Shown in pieces: positions 1-6,605 of a stretch of DNA of 39,600 bases. How positions within the stretch are numbered: position 1 is the stretch's first letter; each line of letters opens with the position of its first letter. The notes under the pieces were generated by a model. It had not been told where the DNA came from. It worked only from the letters and a program-made list of their open reading frames with translations, and ran no database searches. The DNA comes from Akkermansiaceae bacterium (GTDB lineage Bacteria > Verrucomicrobiota > Verrucomicrobiia > Verrucomicrobiales > Akkermansiaceae). The translations under genes were made by a program, and so were the position numbers. The stretch spans positions 1 through 39,600 of the forward strand of contig JAIPKB010000024.1 in NCBI GenBank assembly GCA_021733795.1, given 5' to 3'.

Positions 1-129
1 TTCTGATGTATTTTTCATACACGCGAATGCTACCGGAAACCGCCGTGGTCGTCCCCACTTTCCATCACCGTCCTTGAATCAAACTCTACCAGCCAGCAAC
101 CTCCGCCCTTGCGCACCGCGAAGCGGTCC

Positions 130-218
130 GTCCAACAAGCCGTGGGATGCAACCGGCGACAACGTCCTTCTTTGAATTCGGGCTCGCCACCGCCGGTGCA
201 TCCACTCTATCGTTGTGC
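130..218 (+). other. attC-like site 1 (candidate integron recombination site)
   Basis: The outer box GTCCAAC (130-136) fits the attC R'' consensus RYYYAAC, and GTTGTGC (212-218) fits R' GTTRRRY with one mismatch. Between them the arm GTGGGATGCAACCGGCG is matched in reverse by CGCCGGTGCATCCAC with one-base bulges, which is the extrahelical-base geometry of attC hairpins. Total length is 89 bp, inside the usual attC range. No integrase is present in the window. An unrelated imperfect inverted repeat remains possible. Confidence 0.5.
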
Positions 219-379
219 GCCGAGCTAAGCAAGGCGCTTCTTGTCAGGTGAAAGACCTGATGTTTCAAAACCTAGCCAGTAGAAACTACCGAGTGTTGCA
301 GTTGTGTTAGCTAACCCATTGGAAAAGGTCAACCAACACTTCAATCATGGTCATCGTTCCACCTGTGCGCATTCCTGAG

Positions 380-447
380 GAGCCCGGTGCGGTAGTTCCG
401 CACGCCGGGATCTGCGAGGGGGGCGTCGGGCAACCGGCGTCCCTACC
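380..447 (+). ncRNA. Group II intron 3' end: domains V and VI (remnant)
   Basis: Positions 380-412 form a 33-nt domain V-like hairpin starting GAGCC. Its upper helix is GTGCGG/CCGCAC (387-392 with 398-403), it has a two-nucleotide bulge at 404-405, and its lower helix is 383-386 with 406-409. Positions 418-447 form a domain VI-like hairpin closed by a GCAA tetraloop (430-433), with an unpaired A near its 3' base (A445) placed like a branch point. This order and the two-base bulge are diagnostic of group II introns. No reverse transcriptase is encoded upstream within the window, so this is either the tail of an intron starting before base 1 or a truncated remnant. The domain V loop is five bases, not GNRA. 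A 34-codon ORF (347-451) runs through the structure and is probably the intron-spanning reading frame, not a gene. Confidence 0.62.
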
Positions 448-528
448 TTAATCTGCAAAAAAATGCGCATCACCGACACCAGCCACCGTCCTGTCATGGT
501 CAAGTTCATCATTGGCGGCTTTCGCGTT

Positions 529-1824
529 ATGAAGTCAGCCCTTGTTCGAGCGATTGTGCTGCTCGGCAGCGCCATGCCCCTGGCGGAAGCAGGCTCCAAT
601 CTTGCCCCTTGGGCCGAGCTCATCGCAGAGAAGCGGCACGCAATCATCCGGCTCGAGAGCAAGGTGGATGGACGGGAGATGCCTCCTTCGGAGGGATTCT
701 TCATCTCTGAGGACGGATTGGCGCTGTGCACCCTGCACGTCTGGATGGCAAAGGCCGGCCCCTCCTCGATCCTCACCACCACGCGAGAGTCCCTGCCTGC
801 CCCCAGGATTCTCGAGGTCCTGCCGACCCCCGGTCTTGCCCTGGTGAAGTTCGAGCATCGTCCAAAGGTTTGGATCGAACTCGCTGACAGGGATCCCGCG
901 ATAGCTGCAACCGTCGCGGTGGCGCAATATGACACTGACCAGCCCGCGGCATTTGGCCCGGTCCTCTCCTTTCGACAAAGCCCGACTGCAGACTTCAAAC
1001 GTAACGTATTCCGGCGTACCGGGAGCATAGGATCTTGGATCGATCCCGCGAAGGCGATCATCGGGCTTCCGGTCATCGATCAGAATGGACACGCGGCGGG
1101 GATCTCATCGGGGTTGGAAGCAGCCGAGGGACAGAACATCCCAACCTTCTTCCCTATTGGATCCATCCTGGCTTCCATCGAGGTGGGCAGGAAACGAGAC
1201 GAACCGATTCCTCTGCCCCTTGCCGAGGATCTTATTCTCTGGGATCCCATCATCCTCGACCGACGGCAATACCAGACCATGCAGGCGTTTGCCCGTGAGG
1301 ATTTACCTGCGGTGCAGCAATCACTAAAAGATCTCAAGGCAGCCTATCCCAACAGCAGCCACCTAATATACATCGAGGCTGATTTGGCACGGCAACAAAG
1401 AGACTCCGCCGGTCTACTCAAGGCTGTCGAGGCTTTGAAGATCAGGAAAAACCTCACCCTTTGTGAGCAAGTGCGATCCCTGCACTACCTTGCCATCGCC
1501 AAGGACTTGTCCGGCGCGCGGGAGGACGCAATCAAGACCATGGAAGAGTGCGTGAAACTTTCACCCGCGGGATACCCTTCAGACAAGAGATACCTTGCGC
1601 AACTTCTCTCCCAGAGTGATCGAGACGAGGAAGCGCTGGCCGCCGTAAAGCAAGCCCGGGAAGCCTCACCAGGCAACATCGATGTCCTGACCGAGCTTGA
1701 GCGGATTCTCGGGCGGCTCGGGCGTTGGGATGAGCAAGCGGAAGTGACGACGGAGATTTACCGGTTAGAGAGTCTTTTCCGCCGTCCGGTGCTGGGAAGA
1801 TTTCTGCCTCGTCCCCGCGAATAG
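529..1824 (+). CDS. Exported trypsin-like fold protein with C-terminal TPRs
   Basis: The protein has 431 residues from the ATG at 529. An in-frame ATG at 463 exists, but only the 529 start places a Sec signal peptide (Lys-Ser-Ala, hydrophobic core, AEA cleavage-like site) at the N-terminus. Residues about 25-220 resemble the degenerate trypsin-like domain found in bacterial periplasmic proteins: a GFFISEDGLALCTLH-like strand, then a GLPVIDQNGHAAGIS-like strand. I see no convincing GNSGGP nucleophile motif, so it is probably not an active protease. Residues about 260-415 are helical TPR repeats (LSPAGYP, SPGNIDVL turns). It likely acts in the periplasm as a binding or scaffold protein. It stands alone just downstream of the group II intron tail. 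Confidence 0.72.
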   Translation: MKSALVRAIVLLGSAMPLAEAGSNLAPWAELIAEKRHAIIRLESKVDGREMPPSEGFFISEDGLALCTLHVWMAKAGPSSILTTTRESLPAPRILEVLPTPGLALVKFEHRPKVWIELADRDPAIAATVAVAQYDTDQPAAFGPVLSFRQSPTADFKRNVFRRTGSIGSWIDPAKAIIGLPVIDQNGHAAGISSGLEAAEGQNIPTFFPIGSILASIEVGRKRDEPIPLPLAEDLILWDPIILDRRQYQTMQAFAREDLPAVQQSLKDLKAAYPNSSHLIYIEADLARQQRDSAGLLKAVEALKIRKNLTLCEQVRSLHYLAIAKDLSGAREDAIKTMEECVKLSPAGYPSDKRYLAQLLSQSDRDEEALAAVKQAREASPGNIDVLTELERILGRLGRWDEQAEVTTEIYRLESLFRRPVLGRFLPRPRE

Positions 1825-2102
1825 CACGCGATTCCCGTCTTTGCAGGTGACACGGATGCTGGCGAGCCACCCTCCAGAAATAGCGATGAACAGCAGACAC
1901 ATGCCTTCAAGATTCAGCTTGATGACGAGGCAATTGCAGAACAGGTCGTGGGTGGCAACCATTCATAAGATTTTCAGTTGAATGGCAAAGAACTTAAGTT
2001 TAATTCAGTTAAAGATTTACCTTTATTGGACTGGTCAATTAAGAGCTCTATCGAGGTAGGACGTATGCAAGAGAATGTAATCAGATTTATGTTTAGCAAA
2101 AA

Positions 2103-2384
2103 ATGAAGAACAACCGTATTCTAGCCTTCAGCGCTGTCCTATTGTGTCTCGTTCTAATCGTGGTTCTGATAATCATGGTGAAGCACGTGCCACGCATCGA
2201 GGATGTATGGCAACGGACTGGAGAGGCAATCACGCCAGTAAAAGCACTCCTGCTGCGGGTGAGCCATCTCTGTAAAGCATGGTTCTTGTTGCTGCTTCCT
2301 GTATTTGTGGTGTTGGCGAGCGCGGCTGCTGGGTGGTACATTGTTTGTGTCAGGAATCTCAAGAATGCCAACAAGTCGGAGTAG
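2103..2384 (+). CDS. Small two-helix membrane protein with GspF-like segment
   Basis: This 93-residue protein has two hydrophobic helices (residues about 7-26 and 58-82) joined by a short loop. The loop and second helix (VPRIEDVW, a Gly, a Pro, then LLLRVSHLCKAWF) resemble the central VP-x-F...G...LP..T..L..S segment of the GspF/PilC inner-membrane family. At 93 residues it would be a fragment or mini version of that roughly 400-residue family. An AT-rich stretch (about 1970-2100) precedes it. No secretion genes are nearby. The family link is by eye and weak. The gene itself is plausible from its clean start and the lack of overlap. Confidence 0.55.
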   Translation: MKNNRILAFSAVLLCLVLIVVLIIMVKHVPRIEDVWQRTGEAITPVKALLLRVSHLCKAWFLLLLPVFVVLASAAAGWYIVCVRNLKNANKSE

Positions 2385-2390
2385 CGAACC

Positions 2391-2480
2391 GTTTAACGGC
2401 CTGTCACTCTTGGTGCTGGTCGCTGCGTACCCTGGCACGCTTCGTGCCAGTTCTACGGTCGCTATCCTTTGGCGTTCTCC
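2391..2480 (+). other. attC-like site 2 (weak candidate)
   Basis: GTTTAAC at 2391-2397 fits the RYYYAAC box exactly and follows the 2103 gene by seven bases. The other end, GTTCTCC (2474-2480), is a poor GTTRRRY match. The interior holds a perfect 8-bp hairpin, CTGGCACG-CTT-CGTGCCAG. The overall arms pair poorly, so this is the weakest of the attC-like candidates apart from its position directly behind a small ORF. Confidence 0.28.
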
Positions 2481-2490
2481 AAACTGATTT

Positions 2491-2780
2491 TTGCTCGATG
2501 ATGCGGCTGATCCGGATGCTGTCTTCCCGGATATAGCCGTCAGTTCATTTCGATCGCTGGGCAGCGGAGCCTTTGAATTGTCGCTCAATGGAGCAGCGGG
2601 CACCGTTTGTCGGCTGTATTCCTCCCCTATTCTTGACTTTACGCCGGGTGCTCTGGTGACGAACCTGACGAAAGGAGATGTGGGAGATCCTGGGACGATT
2701 AGCGGGACCAATAGCAGCATTGTCACCACCGACGGATCCGGCCAAGGATGCCGACGATTCCAGGGAATATGCATGGTCGC
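2491..2780 (+). pseudogene. Remnant of a secreted-protein C-terminal beta-domain
   Basis: The frame from 2491 reads DPDAVFPDIAVSSFRSLG, then GAFELSLNGAAGTVCRLYSS, then a VTNL..GDVGDPGTISGTN stretch and TTDGSGQG. This matches in style the C-terminal sorting-like beta domains that end many large secreted Verrucomicrobiota proteins (a strand, Gly-Ala-Ala-Gly, Tyr-x-Ser-Ser, then a TxDGSGQA-x-hydrophobic ending). The natural ending is lost: the frame continues into unrelated residues, and no upstream part of a parent protein is present. I therefore read it as a decayed scrap of a larger gene. The open frame formally runs to 3039. Confidence 0.42.
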
Positions 2781-2851
2781 TCAGGCTTCATGTGCCAAAA
2801 GTCGTATGGGAGGTTACCGGGAAGGAAAACCAAAAAAATGCATATATAATC

Positions 2852-3031
2852 ATGGACACACAAAACACGCCAAAAACCTCGGCAATCCCCGGGCTAGCAA
2901 TAATCGGTCTGATTCTCACGGGGATCGCAGGCATAGTCCATGCGTTCCTGTCCGGAGCAGCAGTGAGTCTCCTCGCCGCCGCCTTGGCATTTGGAACGCT
3001 CTTGTACGTGTCGTTTCGGAAGGATCATTGA
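2852..3031 (+). CDS. Small two-helix membrane protein
   Basis: A 59-residue product starts at the ATG at 2852 (MDTQNTPKTSAIPGLA). Two hydrophobic segments (residues about 13-28 and 31-52) are separated by a short loop, and the C-terminus is basic (SFRKDH), as in many tiny helical-hairpin membrane proteins. The longer frame back to 2678 is out of character (soluble, overlapping the beta-domain remnant), so the short start is preferred. Function is unknown. It is one of the small orphan genes on the plus strand in this region. Confidence 0.5.
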   Translation: MDTQNTPKTSAIPGLAIIGLILTGIAGIVHAFLSGAAVSLLAAALAFGTLLYVSFRKDH

Positions 3032-3198
3032 AGCACTGATGAAGACCCTGTTGAATCATGGGGTCGCTGCGATTCCACATTCTGAAACCCTTGATGCTGC
3101 TCTGACGCCACGACCGCGGTAATGGGAAACTCGCTCTAGTCGGTCCGACGAAAACCTAAACTGACGCAGGAATCAGAATCACAACCAACTCCAAAGCC

Positions 3199-3384
3199 AT
3201 GCTAGAAGAAGTACACCCGTGGAACCAGGAGAGGCAGCAGCGATGGGGCAGGATTCGAGCGCAGGGCGGAATACGCTAGACGCTTAGATTTGCCGCCATC
3301 GTCTTGTTGGTGTCGTTAGCGATTGCCGGCATATACGTGGCCGTCAGCTGGAACCGGGACGAGGATTTTCCATGGACCAGATGA
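3199..3384 (+). pseudogene. Small membrane protein interrupted by an in-frame TAG
   Basis: From the ATG at 3199 the frame encodes 26 residues (MLEEVHPWNQERQQRWGRIR...), meets TAG at 3277-3279, then continues in the same frame as TLRFAAIVLLVSLAIAGIY, a clear transmembrane helix, and a short charged tail ending at 3384. The basic cytoplasmic head plus one helix look like a single 60-residue protein broken by a nonsense change, most simply TGG to TAG. The next gene starts inside its last codons (3372). TAG serves as a normal stop elsewhere here (genes ending at 1824, 2384, 11525), so readthrough is not assumed. Confidence 0.5.
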
Positions 3385-3866
3385 CCGGGACCAACACGTG
3401 GCATCCTCCACGGTTCACCCCCGAGAAGCGAAAGGAGTACATGAACGCCCGGCGGCGTTCAGAGGGACGCCTCCGTGCCTCCTTCATCGCCAAGGGCGGA
3501 TGCCCGCGCCGCGAGCATCCATACTATTTTGCTCTTGAGACACCCGAGGTCCAAGGGTTCTGGCCTGCAGCCAGACGTGTCCGAGTCCCACTGGTTGCTT
3601 TTCCATCCGAGGTGATCAGCTTCACCTATCTTGACAGCATGGTCTGCGACGCACTGCTGCACCCCCCAGACGAAGTCCCGGTGCACTGCATTCAATTCGC
3701 TGGGCTTTCTTGTCTGAGCGAAGTATATCGTCTTGAGGAGTTGTTCGGTTTGGTCGAAAGATTCGGACTCCCCAAGGGGACGTATCTGGAGGCCCAAGTC
3801 TGGGCAAATGAGGTTCTGGAACCATATAGAACGCCATCGAACCAGTTGCTCCACCGTACCCAGTAA
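3372..3866 (+). CDS. Hypothetical protein, cassette-type
   Basis: The product has 164 residues with no signal peptide and no membrane helix. I recognise no family. It has a basic N-terminal third (residues 15-45, rich in Arg and Lys, PEKRKEYMNARRRSEGR) and an ordinary globular-looking remainder (SFTYLDSMVCDALL, a Cys-containing core, VYRLEELFGLVERFGLP helix). The C-terminus reads SNQLLHRTQ and is encoded by the first arm of the attC-like repeat that follows. Gene ends running into the recombination site are common in integron cassettes. The start overlaps the end of the broken membrane gene upstream. Confidence is in it being a gene, not in any function. Confidence 0.55.
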   Translation: MDQMTGTNTWHPPRFTPEKRKEYMNARRRSEGRLRASFIAKGGCPRREHPYYFALETPEVQGFWPAARRVRVPLVAFPSEVISFTYLDSMVCDALLHPPDEVPVHCIQFAGLSCLSEVYRLEELFGLVERFGLPKGTYLEAQVWANEVLEPYRTPSNQLLHRTQ

Positions 3867-3905
3867 GGCCGCGCGATGCGCGCCCTCACCGGGCCGGTGA
3901 GCACC
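3830..3905 (+). other. attC-like site 3 (candidate)
   Basis: The arm TTGCTCCACCG (about 3846-3856) is matched in reverse by CCGGTGAGCACC (about 3894-3905) with a one-base bulge, around a GC-rich loop that holds GCGCGATGCGCGC. It overlaps the last codons and stop of the 3372 gene, where an attC would sit. The outer boxes are poor (ATCGAAC on the left, no clear GTTRRRY on the right), so the site would be degenerate. Confidence 0.3.
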
Positions 3906-3938
3906 ACCTTGCTAAGAAATCTCCACCTGACGTGTCTT

Positions 3939-4209
3939 ATGAACATGAAGACCTTCATTATTGGGCTTTTGTTTGCAACGACAACCTCGCTTTACGCGAA
4001 TGAACCTGGCTGGACTTCCCACGAGCGGGCAAAGCAGCGGCAAGCGGTCGTGACCGGAGTCGTAGAGAGAATCGAGAAGGTGCGAGACCAGCCGACTGCA
4101 AATGTTCACCTCATGCGAGCGACCATAGCGCTCACAGGTGTTGAGAAAGGCGCGGAACTTAGGCGACAAGATCCCCATCAAGATTTATGAACACACCAGA
4201 CCAGCTTAG
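3939..4209 (+). pseudogene. Frameshifted small exported protein
   Basis: The ATG at 3939 (or 3945) gives a signal peptide (MKTFIIGLLFATTTSLYA) and then about 55 residues ending VEKGAEL in that frame. At about 4159-4163 the sense moves to the next frame, which reads GDKIPIKIYEHTRPA and stops at 4209. A Gly-Asp-x-Ile-x-Val/Ile-Lys strand followed by Arg-Pro is what should follow GVEKGAEL in this type of small secreted beta protein, so one base was gained or two lost. Without the shift the frame would end at 4190. It overlaps the start of the next gene (4187). Confidence 0.45.
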
Positions 4210-4558
4210 GATATTTCTCTCAATGTTATTGATGCAGCTACCGACATTGCTTGTTTGTCTCGTCGCATGCTTCGTGATTTTCACCAATTGGAAGCTAGGA
4301 TCACGCGGCTCGTTATGGGCACTCTTGGGGTTTGGCTTGGTCTTGGTGTTATGCATAGCCATGCCCATTGTGCAGACGATTCTCCAGAGTTGGGTTTTCC
4401 AGAGCGGACGGCAAGCCGGGAGAGTGTGGGCGTTTTCCGTCTTTTCGATCATTTGGTCAGTGTTTCACGCCGCCTCGTATCTGCTTCTTCTGGTTGCCAT
4501 ATTTGCTGGACGCTTGACGCCCGATTCGACGAATCCGCCACCATCAAATCCACAGTAA
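4187..4558 (+). CDS. Three-helix integral membrane protein, unknown
   Basis: The product has 123 residues and three strong hydrophobic segments: about 8-31 (LSMLLMQLPTLLVCLVACFVIF), 42-68 and 80-107. A Pro/Ser/Asn-rich tail follows (TPDSTNPPPSNPQ). The N-terminus is short and soluble. The start is inside the end of the frameshifted gene upstream. It resembles the small DUF-type membrane proteins often found as single cassettes in Verrucomicrobiota and Planctomycetota, but I cannot name a family. Confidence 0.6.
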   Translation: MNTPDQLRIFLSMLLMQLPTLLVCLVACFVIFTNWKLGSRGSLWALLGFGLVLVLCIAMPIVQTILQSWVFQSGRQAGRVWAFSVFSIIWSVFHAASYLLLLVAIFAGRLTPDSTNPPPSNPQ

Positions 4559-4750
4559 TGACGAACCTGACGCCTCGCCTGTGAAATCAGACGGATCAAC
4601 GTGAAACGGGGCCAACAAGCCTGCCATGGCAACCCTTGCCAGCCGTTCGGCTTCGATGATTTTCCGTGACCCCAACCCCAACCCCGTGATCAACGCCCGC
4701 CCCCGCTGGTAGGGGTGCTTGCGCTTCACGTCACCAACAAAGGAAATCAT

Positions 4751-4912
4751 ATGAAAAGAGCTGTATCGATATTGATTACGTTTGCCGCCTCAGGTTTGTT
4801 TGTGGGAGGCAGTCCAATCACGAAGAGGGAAAAACCGGAACAATGGAAACTTCTCGGCAAAACGAACGAAGGCAACATCTTGTTCGGTTACGCCCGCCTT
4901 CCTGAGCATTAG
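4751..4912 (+). CDS. Small exported protein, unknown
   Basis: A 53-residue product starts at the ATG at 4751, seven bases after a good Shine-Dalgarno (AAAGGA at 4739-4744). The N-terminus is a signal peptide (MKRAVSILITFAASGLFVGG), and about 30 mature residues follow (KREKPEQWKLLGKTNEGNI). The short mature part suggests either a tiny secreted protein or a remnant whose 3' portion was lost. It is followed at once by the attC-like repeat at 4931. Confidence 0.45.
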   Translation: MKRAVSILITFAASGLFVGGSPITKREKPEQWKLLGKTNEGNILFGYARLPEH

Positions 4913-4930
4913 AATCATGCCCGTATCGAA

Positions 4931-4985
4931 CACAACAATGCAGCCTACGGCTGAAGCCGCCGCTGATTTTCAACGTTCGCGACCA
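4931..4985 (+). other. attC-like site 4 (candidate)
   Basis: A compact element with ACAACAATGCAGCC at the left and GATTTTCAACGTTCGC at the right. CAGCCTACGGC is matched in reverse by GCCGCCGCTG around a TGAA loop. The AACAATGCA start and AACGTTCG end recall attC sites of environmental integrons. At about 55 bp it would be near the minimum attC length. It sits between the 4751 gene and the next gene, as expected. Confidence 0.35.
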
Positions 4986-4997
4986 AGAATGGAATCG

Positions 4998-6184
4998 ATG
5001 AATTCAATCCAGAGGGCAGCCTGCTTCACCGCTCTGGCCGCTGCAGCGTTGACAACCACTGCAGGATGCGAAGGGAGGAACAAGGGGGTTCCGGAGAACG
5101 TCTCACCCGGCATCGTCATCGAGCAACCCGGCCTGGTCACACTCGAGGGGCAGATACCCAAGGCCGTGACGGCGGCACCACCGAGAGTCATGAAAGGCGG
5201 AGGACTTGTTGGTGCCCTTGGAGGCGCGCGGGTCAAACTACTGGCGGCCGGCCCCCATGAGGTGCTGCTTCCCATGCCGCAGCTGACCGAGACCCAGATT
5301 CCCGTCTGCTATGCAATCCTCACCACTCCCCGGGAGGCCGGAAAGGAATACCGCCTCAGCATGCGGGAAGCGTCAAATGCGGTCGTCCGCGTGCAGTTAC
5401 AGGGCAGCCGCAATCAGGAGGTCCAGATTGATTGGTCTTCGATCATCCTGGTCGCCGACAGACCTGTGTCACCCGACCGCGACCCGGCGGAGCCATACCT
5501 GCGGCAAACAACATGCGTGCAGTCCGAGGACAAACAGGTGAGAACCTTGGCTGACAAACTGTGGCCGGGCAGTGGCAAGCTTGAAGACTACGCCGCAAAT
5601 ATCCAGGAGTTCATCGGCAGCATGAAGCAGAAAGAGCCGCCTCGCTCGATGGATGCCTTGGGAATTTTGAAGAGTGGAGGCAACTGGATCTGCACCGCCA
5701 ATGCAAACCTGGCCGCCGCCTTGCTGCGCTCAAGACGCGTTCCATCGCAACCATCCCGCCGACCGCCCAACGCTTGGAAATGCACCGGATCGTGGAATAC
5801 TTCGATGGCGGCCAGTGGCACACGTTTGACCCGTCCTCCCTCCAGAAAGACATCCCCATGAAACCCTGGCAGAATATTGTCATGGCCAAAACCACGATAG
5901 CTGACGAGGACCTCGCGATGAAGCCGCGCATGGGGGTGTCGTTGGGTTGCCCTTTCGCACAGGAGCTTGAGCTTTTGGACGACGGTGTGACCGTTTGGGG
6001 AGCGGACTTTTTCTGGACGATGGGCAAGCCACTCGCGGAGTTTGAGGCAAGTGACGAAGCCATCAACCTGGCGAGGGCAGAATGGAACAGATTCCTGGCA
6101 ACCGGTAAACTGGGTCAAAGGCAATTCAGGGTGGCCTCGGCCAGGGATGCCGCCAGCTTCTTGGAAAGCCTCAGCACCAAATGA
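4998..6184 (+). pseudogene. Transglutaminase-like lipoprotein, frameshifted
   Basis: The first frame starts at ATG 4998 (alternative 4989) with a lipoprotein signal peptide ending LTTTAGC, so the mature protein would be lipid-anchored. It runs through GNWICTANANLAAALLR, which looks like the catalytic-Cys helix of transglutaminase-like proteins. At about 5730 the sense shifts frame and continues ALKTRSIATIPPT, then MHRIVEYFDGGQWHTFDPSS, the His and Asp segment of the same fold, to the stop at 6184. Joined, the product is about 394 residues. The break lies at CTGCGCTCAAG, where CTGCGCGCTCAAG would restore the frame, so a 2-bp loss within a GC dinucleotide run is the likely cause. A sequencing error would look identical. 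Confidence 0.6.
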
Positions 6185-6275
6185 GCCGAACAATAAAGGG
6201 TGCAGCAGACGGGAGCCAGCCGATTCGCTCCAAGTGAATACGAACGTCATCGGCGGCTGGCGTCCGTAACGGAAC
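6185..6275 (+). other. attC-like site 5 (candidate)
   Basis: Directly after the stop of the transglutaminase-like gene, CCGAACAATAAAGGGTGCAG opens an imperfect palindrome: GACGGGAGCCAGCCG (about 6209-6223) pairs with CGGCGGCTGGCGTCCG (about 6251-6266), with extra bases in both arms. The left edge resembles attC (GCCGAAC, one mismatch to RYYYAAC). The right R' box is not evident, so the site may be truncated. Confidence 0.35.
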
Positions 6276-6287
6276 CTTCTCTCTCTG

Positions 6288-6419
6288 GTGGGCCTCCTGG
6301 TGATTTGGCTCTACGCGGTGTTCGTGAACCCCAATGGATTGCCGATTAATGTAAACGGCAAGATGTGGGAGGTGTTCAAAAAGACAAAAACCGATGGTGG
6401 CAAGCCAGCGCAGGATTAG
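6288..6419 (+). pseudogene. Remnant of a small membrane protein lacking an ATG
   Basis: An open frame from the TAA at 6267 to the TAG at 6417 encodes a clear hydrophobic helix (LVGLLVIWLYAVFV), then NPNGLPINVNGKMWEVFKK and a Lys/Asp tail. The first possible start is GTG at 6288. There is no ATG, and no ribosome binding site is evident. It resembles the other one-helix proteins of this region, probably with its 5' end lost when the preceding repeat was formed or joined. Confidence 0.35.
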
Positions 6420-6454
6420 GGATTTTACCAAAATCCGCCAAAATTGTTTTTTTT
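6420..6454 (+). terminator. Possible intrinsic terminator
   Basis: GGATTTT-ACC-AAAATCC (6420-6436) is a perfect 7-bp hairpin right after the 6288-6419 frame, and a run of eight T lies at 6447-6454. The ten-base gap between stem and T-run is longer than in a classical terminator, so it is only a candidate. Confidence 0.3.
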
Positions 6455-6491
6455 ATTGCGTTGGGTGGGAGGGGGGCTACGGTTTCCCCAC

Positions 6492-6563
6492 ATGAAACTG
6501 CTTTTTGCCCTGACCTCCGTCGTAATCACCGCGTTTGCCTTGGCCTCCTGCTGCTGCATGTGA
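6492..6563 (+). CDS. Orphan lipoprotein signal peptide (23-aa microprotein)
   Basis: ATG at 6492 encodes 23 residues that form a complete lipoprotein signal sequence: MKLL, a hydrophobic core, then LASC at the lipobox, followed only by Cys-Cys-Met and TGA. The next gene (6606) has the same architecture (SSCC at the lipobox), and both carry the 12-base string CTTGTTTCCCTC nearby (about 6564-6575 and 6624-6635). It could be a genuine mini-lipoprotein, or the stub of a duplicated copy of the next gene that lost its body. Confidence 0.4.
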   Translation: MKLLFALTSVVITAFALASCCCM

Positions 6564-6605
6564 CTTGTTTCCCTCATTCATTAACCAAATCAACCGATCC
6601 AATAC

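Noticed and set aside
86..268. A 60-codon ORF on the minus strand
   Set aside because: It overlaps the attC-like palindrome, has a mixed basic composition with no domain or signal, and no ribosome binding site.
1765..1962. A 65-codon minus-strand ORF with a hydrophobic middle
   Set aside because: It overlaps the end of the 529-1824 gene and shows no start signal or partner; the hydrophobicity is likely a shadow effect.
4590..4740. A sixth attC-like palindrome between the 4187 and 4751 genes
   Set aside because: The arms around GCCAACAAGCC and GCGCTTCACG do not pair convincingly.
1..6600. An integron integrase gene
   Set aside because: No tyrosine recombinase signature occurs in any frame here, so an active integron cannot be claimed from this window.
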